Positions 1 through 7,557 are shown, counted from the first letter of the stretch. The stretch: 11,956 nucleotides of DNA from DATGUA01 sp035301545 (GCA_035301545.1 DATGUA010000006.1:1-11956), one strand, 5' to 3'. Notes: a model not told the origin generated them from the letters alone. Program-made: numbers and translations.

Positions 1-1
1 T

Positions 2-577
2 GGAAGACTAGCACCTAAATCTAGGGCAGACTATGTCTTTGTCCAACATATGATCCACAATCTATCAGACAATGGAACTATGGCAGTAGTATTGCCTCAT
101 GGAGTCCTATTTAGAGGGGGAGCAGAAGGAGTTATTAGAGAACATTTAATCAAGGATAAAAACTATCTAGATGCAGTAATAGGTCTACCAGAAAATCTAT
201 TTTATGGAACAGGAATTCCAACAGTTATACTAGTATATAAAAAATGTAGACAAATAGATGATAGTGTACTATTTATAGATGGATCTAAAGGATTTACTAA
301 GATAGGAAATAAAAATGTCCTAAGGCCTAAAGATATAGATAAAATAATAGAGACATATGAAGATCGCCAAGGAATAGATAAGTACTCTCATAATGCCCCA
401 TTAGAAGAAATAGAAGAAAATGACTACAACCTAAATATCCCAAGATATGTAGACACATTCGAACCAGAACCAAGAGTAGACATATCACAAGTAAAAGAAA
501 GATTAACAGAAATAGACCAAGAAATGGAAGAAATAGATAGAGAGATAAACAAGTACCTAGAAGAACTAGGACTATAA
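2..577 (+). CDS. hsdM: Type I restriction-modification DNA methyltransferase subunit (HsdM), 3' part
   Basis: This is the C-terminal 191 residues of the modification subunit of a type I restriction-modification system. The frame is open from the window edge (GRLAPKSRADYVFVQHMIHNL), so the ATG at 50 is internal and not a start. HsdM uses S-adenosylmethionine to methylate adenine and works as an M2S complex with HsdS. Visible family features are the post-catalytic segment (DNGTMAVVLPHGVLFRGGAEG), the stretch IGLPENLFYGTGIPTVILVY, and a C-terminal charged helix rich in E, I and K (about the last 35 residues) that probably packs as a coiled coil against HsdS. The NPPY/F catalytic motif lies upstream of the window. 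It ends 12 bases before the preferred hsdS start and is surely co-transcribed with it. No hsdR is visible in the window. Confidence 0.93.
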   Translation, partial: GRLAPKSRADYVFVQHMIHNLSDNGTMAVVLPHGVLFRGGAEGVIREHLIKDKNYLDAVIGLPENLFYGTGIPTVILVYKKCRQIDDSVLFIDGSKGFTKIGNKNVLRPKDIDKIIETYEDRQGIDKYSHNAPLEEIEENDYNLNIPRYVDTFEPEPRVDISQVKERLTEIDQEMEEIDREINKYLEELGL

Positions 578-583
578 GGGGTG
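576..583 (+). promoter_or_regulatory. Ribosome binding site deciding the hsdS start
   Basis: AAGGGGTG overlaps the hsdM stop codon and sits 6 nt upstream of GTG 590. It overlaps the alternative GTG at 581, which therefore cannot use it. Confidence 0.6.
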
Positions 584-589
584 AAAGTA

Positions 590-1780
590 GTGACAGAAAA
601 ACTAATACCAGAACTAAGATTTCCAGAGTTTAGTGGGGAATGGGAAGAGAAGAGGCTAGGGAAAATGTTTAATTTTATAAAACGATATTCTTACTCAAGG
701 AACGATGAAGGAGAAGGAATTTATCATCATATACATTATGGGGATATACATTCAATATTTGATGGGATCATTACAGAAAAAACTAATATACCTAGTATTA
801 AGAGTAATAGTGAACATATAGAATTAAAAAATGAAGATATTGTAATAGCAGATGCATCTGAAAATTATGAAGACTTAGGTAAAGGAGTAATGATATTAGA
901 TAAAGGTCAAAGAAAATTAATTGCTGGATCGCATACATTTGCATTAAGACATAGAAAGAATATTAAACCTTTATATTTTCTCTATTATAGTCAGTCAAAT
1001 GAATATAAAAGATATATGTATAGGATAGGAACAGGAATTTCAGTTTTTGGAATAAGTAAAAGTAACTTAGAGAAAGTTGATATCCTCTTACCTACATTAC
1101 AAGAACAAGAAAAAATAGGCTCTTTCTTTGCTTCCATAGATAAAAAACTTCAACTACAAGAAAAGAAAATAGATAAGCTTAAAGAATATAAAAAAGCTAT
1201 GATGCAAAGAATATTTAGTCAGGAAATAAGATTTAAAGATGGAAATGGTAATGATTATCCTAAATGGGAAGAATCACGCATAGATAAACTTTTTGATCTA
1301 AAAGCTGGTGGAGATATAGATAGAAATAATGTTTCGGATAAACAAACAGAAAAAAAGACATTTCCAGTTTATGCGAATTCATTAATTAATGATGGTTTAT
1401 ATGGATATACAGATAAGTATAAAATTTCAGGTGAAACCATAACTGTTACAGCAAGAGGAACTTTAGGATATGCTATTGCTAGAAATGAAAAATATTACCC
1501 TATTGTTAGACTTTTGATTTTAACACCAAAGCATAAAGAGAATATTGAATTTTTTGCATATAATATAAACTTATTAAAGATTTTTAATGAGGCTAGTGGT
1601 GTACCACAATTAACTGCACCTCAATTAAGTAGTTATAAGATTAAATGTCCAATTAAAGAAGAACAAACAAAAATAGCTAATTTCTTATCATCAATAGACA
1701 AAAAAATATCCCTAGAAGAAGAAAAACTAGAGATGCAAAAAGACTATAAAAAAGGTCTAATGCAAAGAATGTTCATATAA
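590..1780 (+). CDS. hsdS: Type I restriction-modification specificity subunit (HsdS)
   Basis: This is the DNA-recognition subunit of the type I system, which selects the bipartite target for HsdM. It has the usual two-fold architecture. TRD1 covers about residues 8-165. A conserved helical spacer covers about 170-215 (SIDKKLQLQEKKIDKLKEYK, then KAMMQRIFSQ). TRD2 covers about 225-365. A second copy of the helix closes the protein (SIDKKISLEEEKLEMQKDYK, then KGLMQRMFI). Each half opens with related text (ELRFPEFSGEWEEKRL and EIRFKDGNGNDYPKWEESRI). I prefer the GTG at 590 (396 aa, MTEKLIPELRFPEF) to the in-frame GTG at 581. The Shine-Dalgarno run AAGGGGTG at 576-583 lies 6 nt before 590 and overlaps 581, and homologues typically begin just before the PELRFPEF segment. 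Domain order and length are normal for the family. Confidence 0.93.
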   Translation: MTEKLIPELRFPEFSGEWEEKRLGKMFNFIKRYSYSRNDEGEGIYHHIHYGDIHSIFDGIITEKTNIPSIKSNSEHIELKNEDIVIADASENYEDLGKGVMILDKGQRKLIAGSHTFALRHRKNIKPLYFLYYSQSNEYKRYMYRIGTGISVFGISKSNLEKVDILLPTLQEQEKIGSFFASIDKKLQLQEKKIDKLKEYKKAMMQRIFSQEIRFKDGNGNDYPKWEESRIDKLFDLKAGGDIDRNNVSDKQTEKKTFPVYANSLINDGLYGYTDKYKISGETITVTARGTLGYAIARNEKYYPIVRLLILTPKHKENIEFFAYNINLLKIFNEASGVPQLTAPQLSSYKIKCPIKEEQTKIANFLSSIDKKISLEEEKLEMQKDYKKGLMQRMFI

Positions 1781-1798
1781 TATATAGGAGGGGTATCT

Positions 1799-2382
1799 AT
1801 GAGCTTTTACTTTAATTTAATTATAGGTCTAGGAATAAATATTCTCTTATCAAAGGAGATGAAAAGAAGCAAAAAACAAATAGATCTATTAAAAGAGCTG
1901 CCTAAAGTAGATTATCCTTTTAATATATATATAAACTTGATCTGATCTCCTATATAGGTCTGATTATCGGTATTATTGTAAGTCTTATATTAATAGAAGT
2001 ATTTAATAGGGAAGTATTAGGCTTTTCCCTATTTCTTCTACTGGCAGTATCTGCTCTAGTAGTAAAACTTTTTGGTGAAATACTTACTGTCGATGATAAT
2101 AGGTATAAGATCCAGGTAAAACAAAGAGCAATCGGTGGTAGACAAATAGGGTTTGATGTATTTGGAACTAGAATGGGTAAATATGAAAGTGGAATTATAG
2201 TCTATCATTATCCAATAGAAAGAGATACTATAAAAATAGTGAAAGAAACTGATAAAGAAATTATTTTTAAAGGAAGAAGTATTAGTGTAAAACATGGAAA
2301 ACTTCCTATAAATGTAGTATTAAAAAGTAAATTAAGTAAAAGATATTTTAAAGACTTTTTTAATAAAGTAGATAATGGGTAG
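1799..2382 (+). pseudogene. Small membrane protein gene, frameshifted at an AT repeat
   Basis: A strong ribosome binding site (AGGAGGGG, 1786-1793) precedes ATG 1799. The reading frame gives 48 codons and stops at TGA 1943-1945. A second frame is open from 1924 and runs to the stop at 2380-2382. It encodes two hydrophobic segments (ISYIGLIIGIIVSLILIEVF and LGFSLFLLLAVSALVVKLF) and then a soluble domain of about 100 residues (from DDNRYKIQVKQRAIGG to the end FFNKVDNG). The frames overlap in a (AT)5 run at 1923-1932. Removing one AT unit joins them into a single 193-residue protein reading DYPFNIYKLDLISYIGLIIG across the join. The product would be a small two- or three-helix membrane protein with a cytoplasmic or external C-terminal domain. 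I do not recognise the family. It lies 18 nt after hsdS and just before the lipoprotein gene. It could be a true pseudogene, a phase-variable gene or a sequencing error. Confidence 0.7.
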
Positions 2383-2403
2383 AAGGAAAGGAGGATTGAT
2401 AAA

Positions 2404-3024
2404 GTGAAAAGAAGAAATAAATTTCTAGCCTTGTTTTTAATATTAGTATTATCACTATCAATACTTGCATCATGTACTGATGAGACTGATGATAGGGAAA
2501 CACCAGAGGAAGCAGTGGAAAATGCCTTAACTGCTATTAAGGAATTAGATATAGAAACTGCTGAAAAATACTTTGATTATGATGATTTAATTGAAGAATA
2601 TGAAGATGAAGATATGGAGATAGATATATTAGAATCTGAAGAAGATATAAAGCCAGTATTTGCTAATCTTGAATTTGAAATATTGTCATCTGAAGTTGGA
2701 GAAGATACTGCTATAGTAGAAACTGAAATAACAAATATAAATATGGAGACTATTATGGATGAATATATAGAACAATCATTTAGTCTAGCTATGGAAAATA
2801 TTTTTGAAGAGGATGAAAATTTAGAAGAAGAAATAAAAGAAATATTTATAGAATTAATAGAAAGAAATGATAATGAATTAGTAACTTCTACAGTAGATAT
2901 TAATCTAAGAAGAATTGAAGATAGTTGGGAAATAGATATGGATGATGAACTAGCTGATGCTATAACAGGAGGACTTATAAGTATTGTAGATTCTTTAGAA
3001 GATTGGGATGTAGAAGAAGAGTAA
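2404..3024 (+). CDS. Acidic secreted lipoprotein (NTF2-like/DUF4878- or DUF5105-like)
   Basis: This is a 206-residue predicted lipoprotein starting at GTG 2404, with AAGGAGG at 2388-2394 (9 nt spacing). The signal peptide has basic MKRRNK, a hydrophobic core (FLALFLILVLSLSI) and the lipobox L-A-S-C, with lipidated Cys24. The mature protein is extremely acidic, with runs such as EEYEDEDMEIDILESEEDI. It begins with ETPEEAVENALTAIKELDIE, which resembles the opening helix of small secreted NTF2-like domains that start 'TPEEAV..fl.A...gD...a'. The C-terminal part (VTSTVDINLRRIEDSWEIDM) also resembles the closing strands of such domains. No catalytic residues are evident, so an exact function cannot be given; it is probably anchored on the outer face of the membrane. 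A strong terminator follows. It may be co-transcribed with the broken membrane gene upstream (21-nt gap). Confidence 0.85.
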   Translation: MKRRNKFLALFLILVLSLSILASCTDETDDRETPEEAVENALTAIKELDIETAEKYFDYDDLIEEYEDEDMEIDILESEEDIKPVFANLEFEILSSEVGEDTAIVETEITNINMETIMDEYIEQSFSLAMENIFEEDENLEEEIKEIFIELIERNDNELVTSTVDINLRRIEDSWEIDMDDELADAITGGLISIVDSLEDWDVEEE

Positions 3025-3026
3025 AG

Positions 3027-3085
3027 AAGAAATCCTTCTATGAAGATACAGTATCTTTATAGAAGGATTTCTTTATTTGTATTTT
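3027..3085 (+). terminator. Intrinsic terminator after the lipoprotein gene
   Basis: A nearly perfect 47-nt palindrome spans 3027-3073. The arms AAGAAATCCTTCTAT (3027-3041) and ATAGAAGGATTTCTT (3059-3073) are perfectly complementary. A further inner stem, AAGATAC (3043-3049) with GTATCTT (3051-3057), is joined by one G-U pair. A T-rich tail follows (TATTTGTATTTT). Confidence 0.88.
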
Positions 3086-3156
3086 AATTATATAAGTATA
3101 AGGTAAAAGGTTACTTAATTAGGTATGAGGGGTATATTTGAATTAGGAGGGATATT

Positions 3157-4032
3157 ATGAATAAGAAAAATATATCATTAGGTATTTTATTAATATCTAT
3201 GGGAATTATGTGGATATTAAATGATTTAAATATAATAAATTTTAGATTTATATATATATTAAATGGGTTCTTAGATCTATGGCCTTTAATATTAATTATA
3301 GTAGGAATAAATATTATATTCAAAAATGATATTCTAAATAATGTATTATGGATACTTTTCTTTGTTATTGTAGTACTTTACGGAACATTTATCCATAAAG
3401 ATTATAATTCTAATGAAAATATACAAGGTGATGATATATCTATAGAAATGGAAGAAGATATTATAAGTGGAGAACTAGATCTAAGTATAGGAGCTGCTTC
3501 TTTTGAAATAGGAGAAGAGATTAAAGAGTATGGAGTATTAAGACATAATGGAAAATTTAATTATAAAACTATAGATAAAAATAATACTAGATCTTTAATT
3601 ATAAATAGTAGGGAAAGATTAAATATGAATAAAAGCGACAATCATTTATTTCTAGGATTAAATAATAATATTCCTTGGGGTATAGATATAGAAACTGGAG
3701 CTAGTAAAAGTATTTTAAATTTACAGGATATTATAGTAGAAGAACTAGATTTAGAAATTGGAGCTGGTAGTATAGAGATTAATCTTGGAGATAAATCTCC
3801 TAGTACAAATATAGATATAGAGGGAGGAGCTTCTTCTATAGATTTAAATATTCCTAATAATTCAGGAATAAAAATTAGAATGGATGGTGCTTTAAATAGT
3901 ACTAATATAGAAGAATTAGACTTAGTAGAAGAGGGAAAATATTTAGTTTCTCAAGGATTTGAAGATAGTGAGAATAAGTTTTATATAGACATAGAATTAG
4001 GTGTTGGCAGTCTAGATATAAATTATTATTAA
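3157..4032 (+). CDS. LiaF-like membrane protein with toast-rack beta domain
   Basis: This 291-residue protein starts at ATG 3157, with AGGAGGG at 3145-3151. The N-terminal 85 residues hold about three membrane segments (near 7-23, 37-55 and 62-80) typical of the LiaI/LiaF/DUF5668 transmembrane region, with a 'WPLILIIVGI' signature. The C-terminal 190 residues form a beta-rich domain of the DUF2154/toast-rack kind. A short strand motif recurs about five times: LDLSIGAASFEIG, IDIETGASKSIL, LDLEIGAGSIEINLG, IDIEGGASSIDLNIP and, at the very end, IDIELGVGSLDINYY. Relatives in Firmicutes include LiaF, which modulates a cell-envelope-stress two-component system. No histidine kinase or response regulator is next to this gene, so a signalling role is only inferred from the family. 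It is flanked by terminators on both sides and is probably monocistronic. No convincing promoter was found just upstream. Confidence 0.8.
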   Translation: MNKKNISLGILLISMGIMWILNDLNIINFRFIYILNGFLDLWPLILIIVGINIIFKNDILNNVLWILFFVIVVLYGTFIHKDYNSNENIQGDDISIEMEEDIISGELDLSIGAASFEIGEEIKEYGVLRHNGKFNYKTIDKNNTRSLIINSRERLNMNKSDNHLFLGLNNNIPWGIDIETGASKSILNLQDIIVEELDLEIGAGSIEINLGDKSPSTNIDIEGGASSIDLNIPNNSGIKIRMDGALNSTNIEELDLVEEGKYLVSQGFEDSENKFYIDIELGVGSLDINYY

Positions 4033-4050
4033 TATTGGTTTAATTATTAT

Positions 4051-4086
4051 GGAGGGATAGACCTATCCCTCCCTTTAATTTTGTTT
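4051..4086 (+). terminator. Intrinsic terminator after the LiaF-like gene
   Basis: The stem GGAGGGATA (4051-4059) pairs with TATCCCTCC (4064-4072) around a 4-nt loop, followed by CTTTAATTTTGTTT. Confidence 0.9.
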
Positions 4087-4108
4087 GATAAAATATGATT
4101 TATATGAT
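4081..4108 (+). promoter_or_regulatory. Candidate promoter of cbiP-cbiB
   Basis: TTGTTT (4081-4086) lies 16 nt upstream of TATGAT (4103-4108), a near-consensus -10 box, about 40 nt before the cbiP ATG. The -35 is weak and overlaps the tail of the preceding terminator. Only about 75 nt separate the terminator hairpin from cbiP, which leaves no room for a cobalamin riboswitch. Confidence 0.4.
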
Positions 4109-4146
4109 AATTTATCCATAGGATTACATAAAAAAGGAGAAAACAA

Positions 4147-4992
4147 ATGACAAGTATAATGATACAAGGTACTACATCATCAGCAGGAAAAAGTTTAATG
4201 GCTACAGCTTTATGTAGAATATTTACAGAAGATGGATACAAAATATATCCCTTTAAATCCCAAAACATGTCTTCTAAATATTACACTACAGAAGAAGGAT
4301 ATATGATGAGTCCAGCCCAGGCTTTACAAGCTAAAGCAGGAAATATAGTTCCACATCCAAATATGAACCCAATACTATTAAAACCAAGTTCTCATACAGG
4401 TTCAGAGGTAATAATAAATGGGGAAAGTACTAAAAGGATGGAAGCAAGGGAATATTTTAAATTTAAAACCTCTTTAAAGGATATGATTCAAGATACTTAT
4501 GATGAAATAGAAAAAGAAAATGACATAGTAGTAATAGAAGGAGCAGGTAGTCCAGCAGAAATCAATCTAAAAGAAAAGGATATAGTTAATATGGGTATGG
4601 CTGAAATGGCAGATGCACCTGTATTATTAGTAGCTGATATAGATAGAGGTGGAGTATTTGCTTCACTTTATGGTACTGTTATGCTTTTAGAAGAAGAGGA
4701 AAGAGCTAGGATAAAAGGTTTAATTATAAATAAATTTAGAGGAGATAAAAGTCTATTAGATTCAGGTATAGAAATGATAGAGGATTTATTAAATATACCT
4801 GTTATAGGAACTATTCCTTTTACCCCTTTAGAATTAGTAGATGAAGATAGTTTAGTAGATTATGATAAAAAATGTAATAATGAAGAACAGACTGAAGAAG
4901 AAATGGAAAAAGAATTTCAAAAACTGTCAAAAGTAGTAAGGGATAATATGAATATGGATCTAGTATATGAAATAGTAGGAATAGAGAAATGA
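4147..4992 (+). CDS. cbiP: CbiP-type cobyric acid synthase lacking the glutamine amidotransferase domain
   Basis: CbiP/CobQ amidates four side chains of adenosyl-cobyrinic a,c-diamide, using ATP and glutamine. This 281-residue copy has the full N-terminal ATPase (dethiobiotin-synthetase-like) domain. It shows the P-loop QGTTSSAGKS (7-16), PFKSQNM (35-41), MNPILLKPSS (73-82), EGAGSPAEINL (131-141), VNMGMAEMADAPVLLVADID (147-166), RGGVFASLYGT (167-177) and INKFRGD (194-200). Family members are about 490-510 residues, with a C-terminal class I amidotransferase domain. Here the text goes from DEDSLVDYD (232-240) through a short acidic linker into EKEFQKLSKVVRDNMNMDLVYEIVG. That segment matches the family's extreme C-terminal tail, for example the '..QFDLLAEAMRQHIDIDKIY..' end of the enteric enzyme. 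The GICGGYQ-type Cys nucleophile and the catalytic His are absent. The DNA is one uninterrupted frame. The start is ATG 4147, preceded by AAAGGAG. It overlaps cbiB by 4 nt. Confidence 0.88.
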   Translation: MTSIMIQGTTSSAGKSLMATALCRIFTEDGYKIYPFKSQNMSSKYYTTEEGYMMSPAQALQAKAGNIVPHPNMNPILLKPSSHTGSEVIINGESTKRMEAREYFKFKTSLKDMIQDTYDEIEKENDIVVIEGAGSPAEINLKEKDIVNMGMAEMADAPVLLVADIDRGGVFASLYGTVMLLEEEERARIKGLIINKFRGDKSLLDSGIEMIEDLLNIPVIGTIPFTPLELVDEDSLVDYDKKCNNEEQTEEEMEKEFQKLSKVVRDNMNMDLVYEIVGIEK

Positions 4993-5933
4993 TAAGTATT
5001 TGCTTAGCTGTAATATTAGATTTTATACTAGGAGATCCATATAGTTTTCCTCATCCAGTAAAGTTAATGGGAAATATAATATCTTTTGAAGAAAGAATAG
5101 CTAGAAAAATAGATAATGGTAGAGGAGTATTAAAGCTTTTAGGTTTTATAATAGTAGTTATAAATATATTAATTGGATTTTTTCTGCCATATTATTTATT
5201 AAAAGCTTTAGAAAGATATAAAACTATACATACTATAGTAAATATTTGTTTAATATATACTTGTTTAGCTGCTAGATCCCTACATTATGAAGCTATGAAA
5301 GTGAAGGAAGCTTTACCTATAGGGATAGAAGAAGCTAGACATAGGGTGTCATATATAGTAGGAAGAGAAACTGATAATTTAAAGGAAGATGAAATAATTA
5401 AAGCTACTATAGAAACAGTAGCAGAAAATACTGCTGATGGTCTTATAGTACCTTTGTTTTTTATATTTTTATTAGGAGCTCCTGGTGGATTAGCTTATAA
5501 ATTTATTAATACTATGGATTCTATGTTAGGATATATGGATGAGAAGTATAGGGATATAGGATATTTTCCAGCGATTATAGATGATTTATTTAATTATATC
5601 CCAGCTAGGATTACATCAATCCTTATGATACTTTCTTCTGTTGGAAGGTTTAATGTAAAGGAAGGTAAAAGAATAACTATAAGGGATAGAAAAAACCACA
5701 AAAGCCCTAATGCAGGTTATCCTGAATCTACTGTTGCAGGTTTATTAGGTATTCAGCTAGGTGGAGACAATTTTTATCATGGAGTACTAATTAAAAAACC
5801 TACTATAGGAGACAGAATTAATGAAGTAAATTCTAATCATATTAAAGATACTATAGAGATAATGTATAGATCAGAAATATTGTTATTATTTATATATATA
5901 ATTATATTTATTATAAGAAAAAGACTCTGGTAA
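4989..5933 (+). CDS. cbiB: Adenosylcobinamide-phosphate synthase CbiB
   Basis: This 314-residue integral membrane protein of the CbiB/CobD family joins adenosylcobyric acid to the aminopropanol (phosphate) arm to form adenosylcobinamide (phosphate). Family motifs are the N-terminal DFILGDPYSFPHPVKLMG (11-28), GRETDNL (125-131), ETVAENTADGLIVPLFF (142-158), NTMDSMLGYMDEKYRDIGYF (174-193) and SPNAGYPESTVAGLLGIQLG (239-258), followed by GDNFYHG and PTIGDRI. Hydrophobic segments lie near 50-72, 80-96, 152-166, 196-216 and 295-309. The ATG overlaps the cbiP stop as ATGA, so translation is coupled. Length is normal for the family. The stop codon lies inside the terminator hairpin. It acts on the product of CbiP, so these two genes are consecutive pathway steps. 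Confidence 0.94.
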   Translation: MISICLAVILDFILGDPYSFPHPVKLMGNIISFEERIARKIDNGRGVLKLLGFIIVVINILIGFFLPYYLLKALERYKTIHTIVNICLIYTCLAARSLHYEAMKVKEALPIGIEEARHRVSYIVGRETDNLKEDEIIKATIETVAENTADGLIVPLFFIFLLGAPGGLAYKFINTMDSMLGYMDEKYRDIGYFPAIIDDLFNYIPARITSILMILSSVGRFNVKEGKRITIRDRKNHKSPNAGYPESTVAGLLGIQLGGDNFYHGVLIKKPTIGDRINEVNSNHIKDTIEIMYRSEILLLFIYIIIFIIRKRLW

Positions 5934-5953
5934 ATTTACCAGAGTCTTTTTTG
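5918..5953. terminator. Bidirectional terminator between cbiB and the amidohydrolase gene
   Basis: A perfect 34-nt palindrome has arms AAAAAGACTCTGGTAAA (5918-5934) and TTTACCAGAGTCTTTTT (5935-5951). It has an A-run on the left and a T-run on the right, so it can serve both convergent transcripts. The cbiB stop (5931-5933) is inside it, and the opposing gene stops 4 nt past its right arm. Confidence 0.92.
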
Positions 5954-5954
5954 C

Positions 5955-7553
5955 TTATATTTCGTATACGAAACTACCATCTATCATAGTTTTTTCTACT
6001 TTTACATCCTTAATTTCTATAGGATCTATGGTAAATATATCCCTATCTAAAACTATAAGATCTGCTACATATCCTTCTTTAATTCTTCCTTTAAAATCTT
6101 CTTGAAATTGATTATAAGCACTTCCTATTGTGTATCCATCTATTGCATCTTCTATACTCATTTTTTCTTTAGGATAAAATCCACCACTAGGAGTTTCATC
6201 TATTCTAAGTCTTGTTACAGCAGAATATAGATTATCAAATGGATTAACATCTTCTATTGGTGCATCTGTACTTAGACTTACCTTTGCATTTGATTTATAT
6301 AGAGTATTAAAAGCATAGGAAGTACTAGTTAATTCCTTTCCCACCCTATCCTCAACAATTTGTATATCATAGTCTAGAAATATAGGTTGAATAATAACCG
6401 ATAATTCATCTTTTGAAATCCTGTCTAATAATTCTCTATCTGTTATCTGACAATGTACTATACCATGTCGAAGTTTATTACCATTAGAATCATTTACCGA
6501 TTTGTAGGCATTTATAAGATCTTTTATAGCTCCATCTCCTATAGTATGAGTTAATACTTGTATATTGTTTTTGTGAGCAAGTTTTAAAAGTTCTAATAAT
6601 TTATCCTGTTCTAAAGCTATTACTCCTTTTGTAGTTTTATCATCATTATATGACTGTTTTAAAAGGGCAGTTCTTGCTCCAAGAGATCCATCTTTAAATA
6701 ATTTTAATGCTCCCTTAGATAAAAATTTTCCATCATACTCCTCGTTTTTAAACTCTGTTTCTAGATATTCTTTAAATTCATCTATATCTTGAAGATTGTA
6801 CTGATGATAATATCTTAATTTAGTCTTTTTATTTTTGTATATATTACGAATGATTTGAAACATTTGTTTAGAATCATTATTCATTATATCGCAGGAGGAT
6901 ACAGATGTGATTCCATTTTTAATACAATAATCCATAGCATTTAAAATTTCTTTTTCTATTTGTTCATCTTCTTTTTTAGGTATTGCAGATTGTATAAGTT
7001 TGACTCCAGATTCTTTAAATACTCCATTTGGAATATTATTTTCATCTAGTTCAATAACACCACCTGAAACTTGGGTATTCCCATCTATATTTAAGATTTC
7101 TATAGCTTTAGTATTAGAAGAAGATAGATGATTACATACTCTATCAAATACTATTGGAATATCTGTAGTTATTTGATCTAAATCATGTCTATTTAAATGT
7201 CTAATATCTCCAGAAGTAAAATAATCTTGATTCCATCCAGTACCTTTTAATGCTTTTATATCAGGATTATCTTTCAAAAATTCCTTACCTATTCCGATCA
7301 CATCTTCTATAGATCTAGCATTATTCAGATTACAATTTGCCATAGCTTCACCAATAAGTGATAGATGAAGATGACTATCATTTAGTCCAGGTAATATAGT
7401 TTTTCCTTCTAAGTCAATTATTTCATCTACATTTTCTTTTAATATCTTTTCATTACTACCAATTTTTTCAATGATACCATCTTTAATTAATATTGCTTCT
7501 TCAAACCTATCTTTTTCTATATAAATTTTTCCGTTTTTCAAAATTATAGTCAA
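5955..7553 (-). CDS. YtcJ-family metal-dependent amidohydrolase
   Basis: This is a 532-residue member of the YtcJ/Amidohydro_3 group, which are cytoplasmic metal hydrolases whose substrates are mostly unknown. In order it shows an N-terminal composite-domain strand (MTIILKNGKIY), the HxH metal pair in PGLNDSHLHL (His61, His63), the segment GALKLFKDGSLGARTA with the candidate carboxylated lysine (Lys284), THTIGDGAI (His336), IVHCQ (His367) and STDAPIEDVNP (Asp430). It closes with the beta segment GYVADLIVLDRD. I chose the TTG start at 7553. AGGGGG (7566-7561) sits 7 nt upstream, and upstream codons in this frame overlap the permease gene without family resemblance. It begins 4 nt after the permease stop, so the two are translated from one message and fall under the lysine riboswitch. 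Its substrate may be an amino acid derivative imported by the permease (inference). Confidence 0.87.
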   Translation of the reverse strand: MTIILKNGKIYIEKDRFEEAILIKDGIIEKIGSNEKILKENVDEIIDLEGKTILPGLNDSHLHLSLIGEAMANCNLNNARSIEDVIGIGKEFLKDNPDIKALKGTGWNQDYFTSGDIRHLNRHDLDQITTDIPIVFDRVCNHLSSSNTKAIEILNIDGNTQVSGGVIELDENNIPNGVFKESGVKLIQSAIPKKEDEQIEKEILNAMDYCIKNGITSVSSCDIMNNDSKQMFQIIRNIYKNKKTKLRYYHQYNLQDIDEFKEYLETEFKNEEYDGKFLSKGALKLFKDGSLGARTALLKQSYNDDKTTKGVIALEQDKLLELLKLAHKNNIQVLTHTIGDGAIKDLINAYKSVNDSNGNKLRHGIVHCQITDRELLDRISKDELSVIIQPIFLDYDIQIVEDRVGKELTSTSYAFNTLYKSNAKVSLSTDAPIEDVNPFDNLYSAVTRLRIDETPSGGFYPKEKMSIEDAIDGYTIGSAYNQFQEDFKGRIKEGYVADLIVLDRDIFTIDPIEIKDVKVEKTMIDGSFVYEI

Positions 7554-7557
7554 AATA

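Noticed and set aside
50..577. A separate 175-aa gene starting at ATG 50
   Set aside because: The frame is open to the window edge with HsdM-like text upstream, so this ATG is internal to hsdM.
2056..2295. Minus-strand 79-aa frame
   Set aside because: It lies opposite the C-terminal part of the broken membrane gene, has no RBS and has low-complexity F/Y/S content.
3111..3323. Minus-strand 70-aa frame
   Set aside because: It is antisense to the start of the LiaF-like gene, with Ile/Asn-rich composition typical of shadow frames in AT-rich DNA.
4047..4268. Minus-strand 73-aa frame covering the terminator and the cbiP start
   Set aside because: It reads through a clear terminator and is antisense to a well-supported gene; no RBS.
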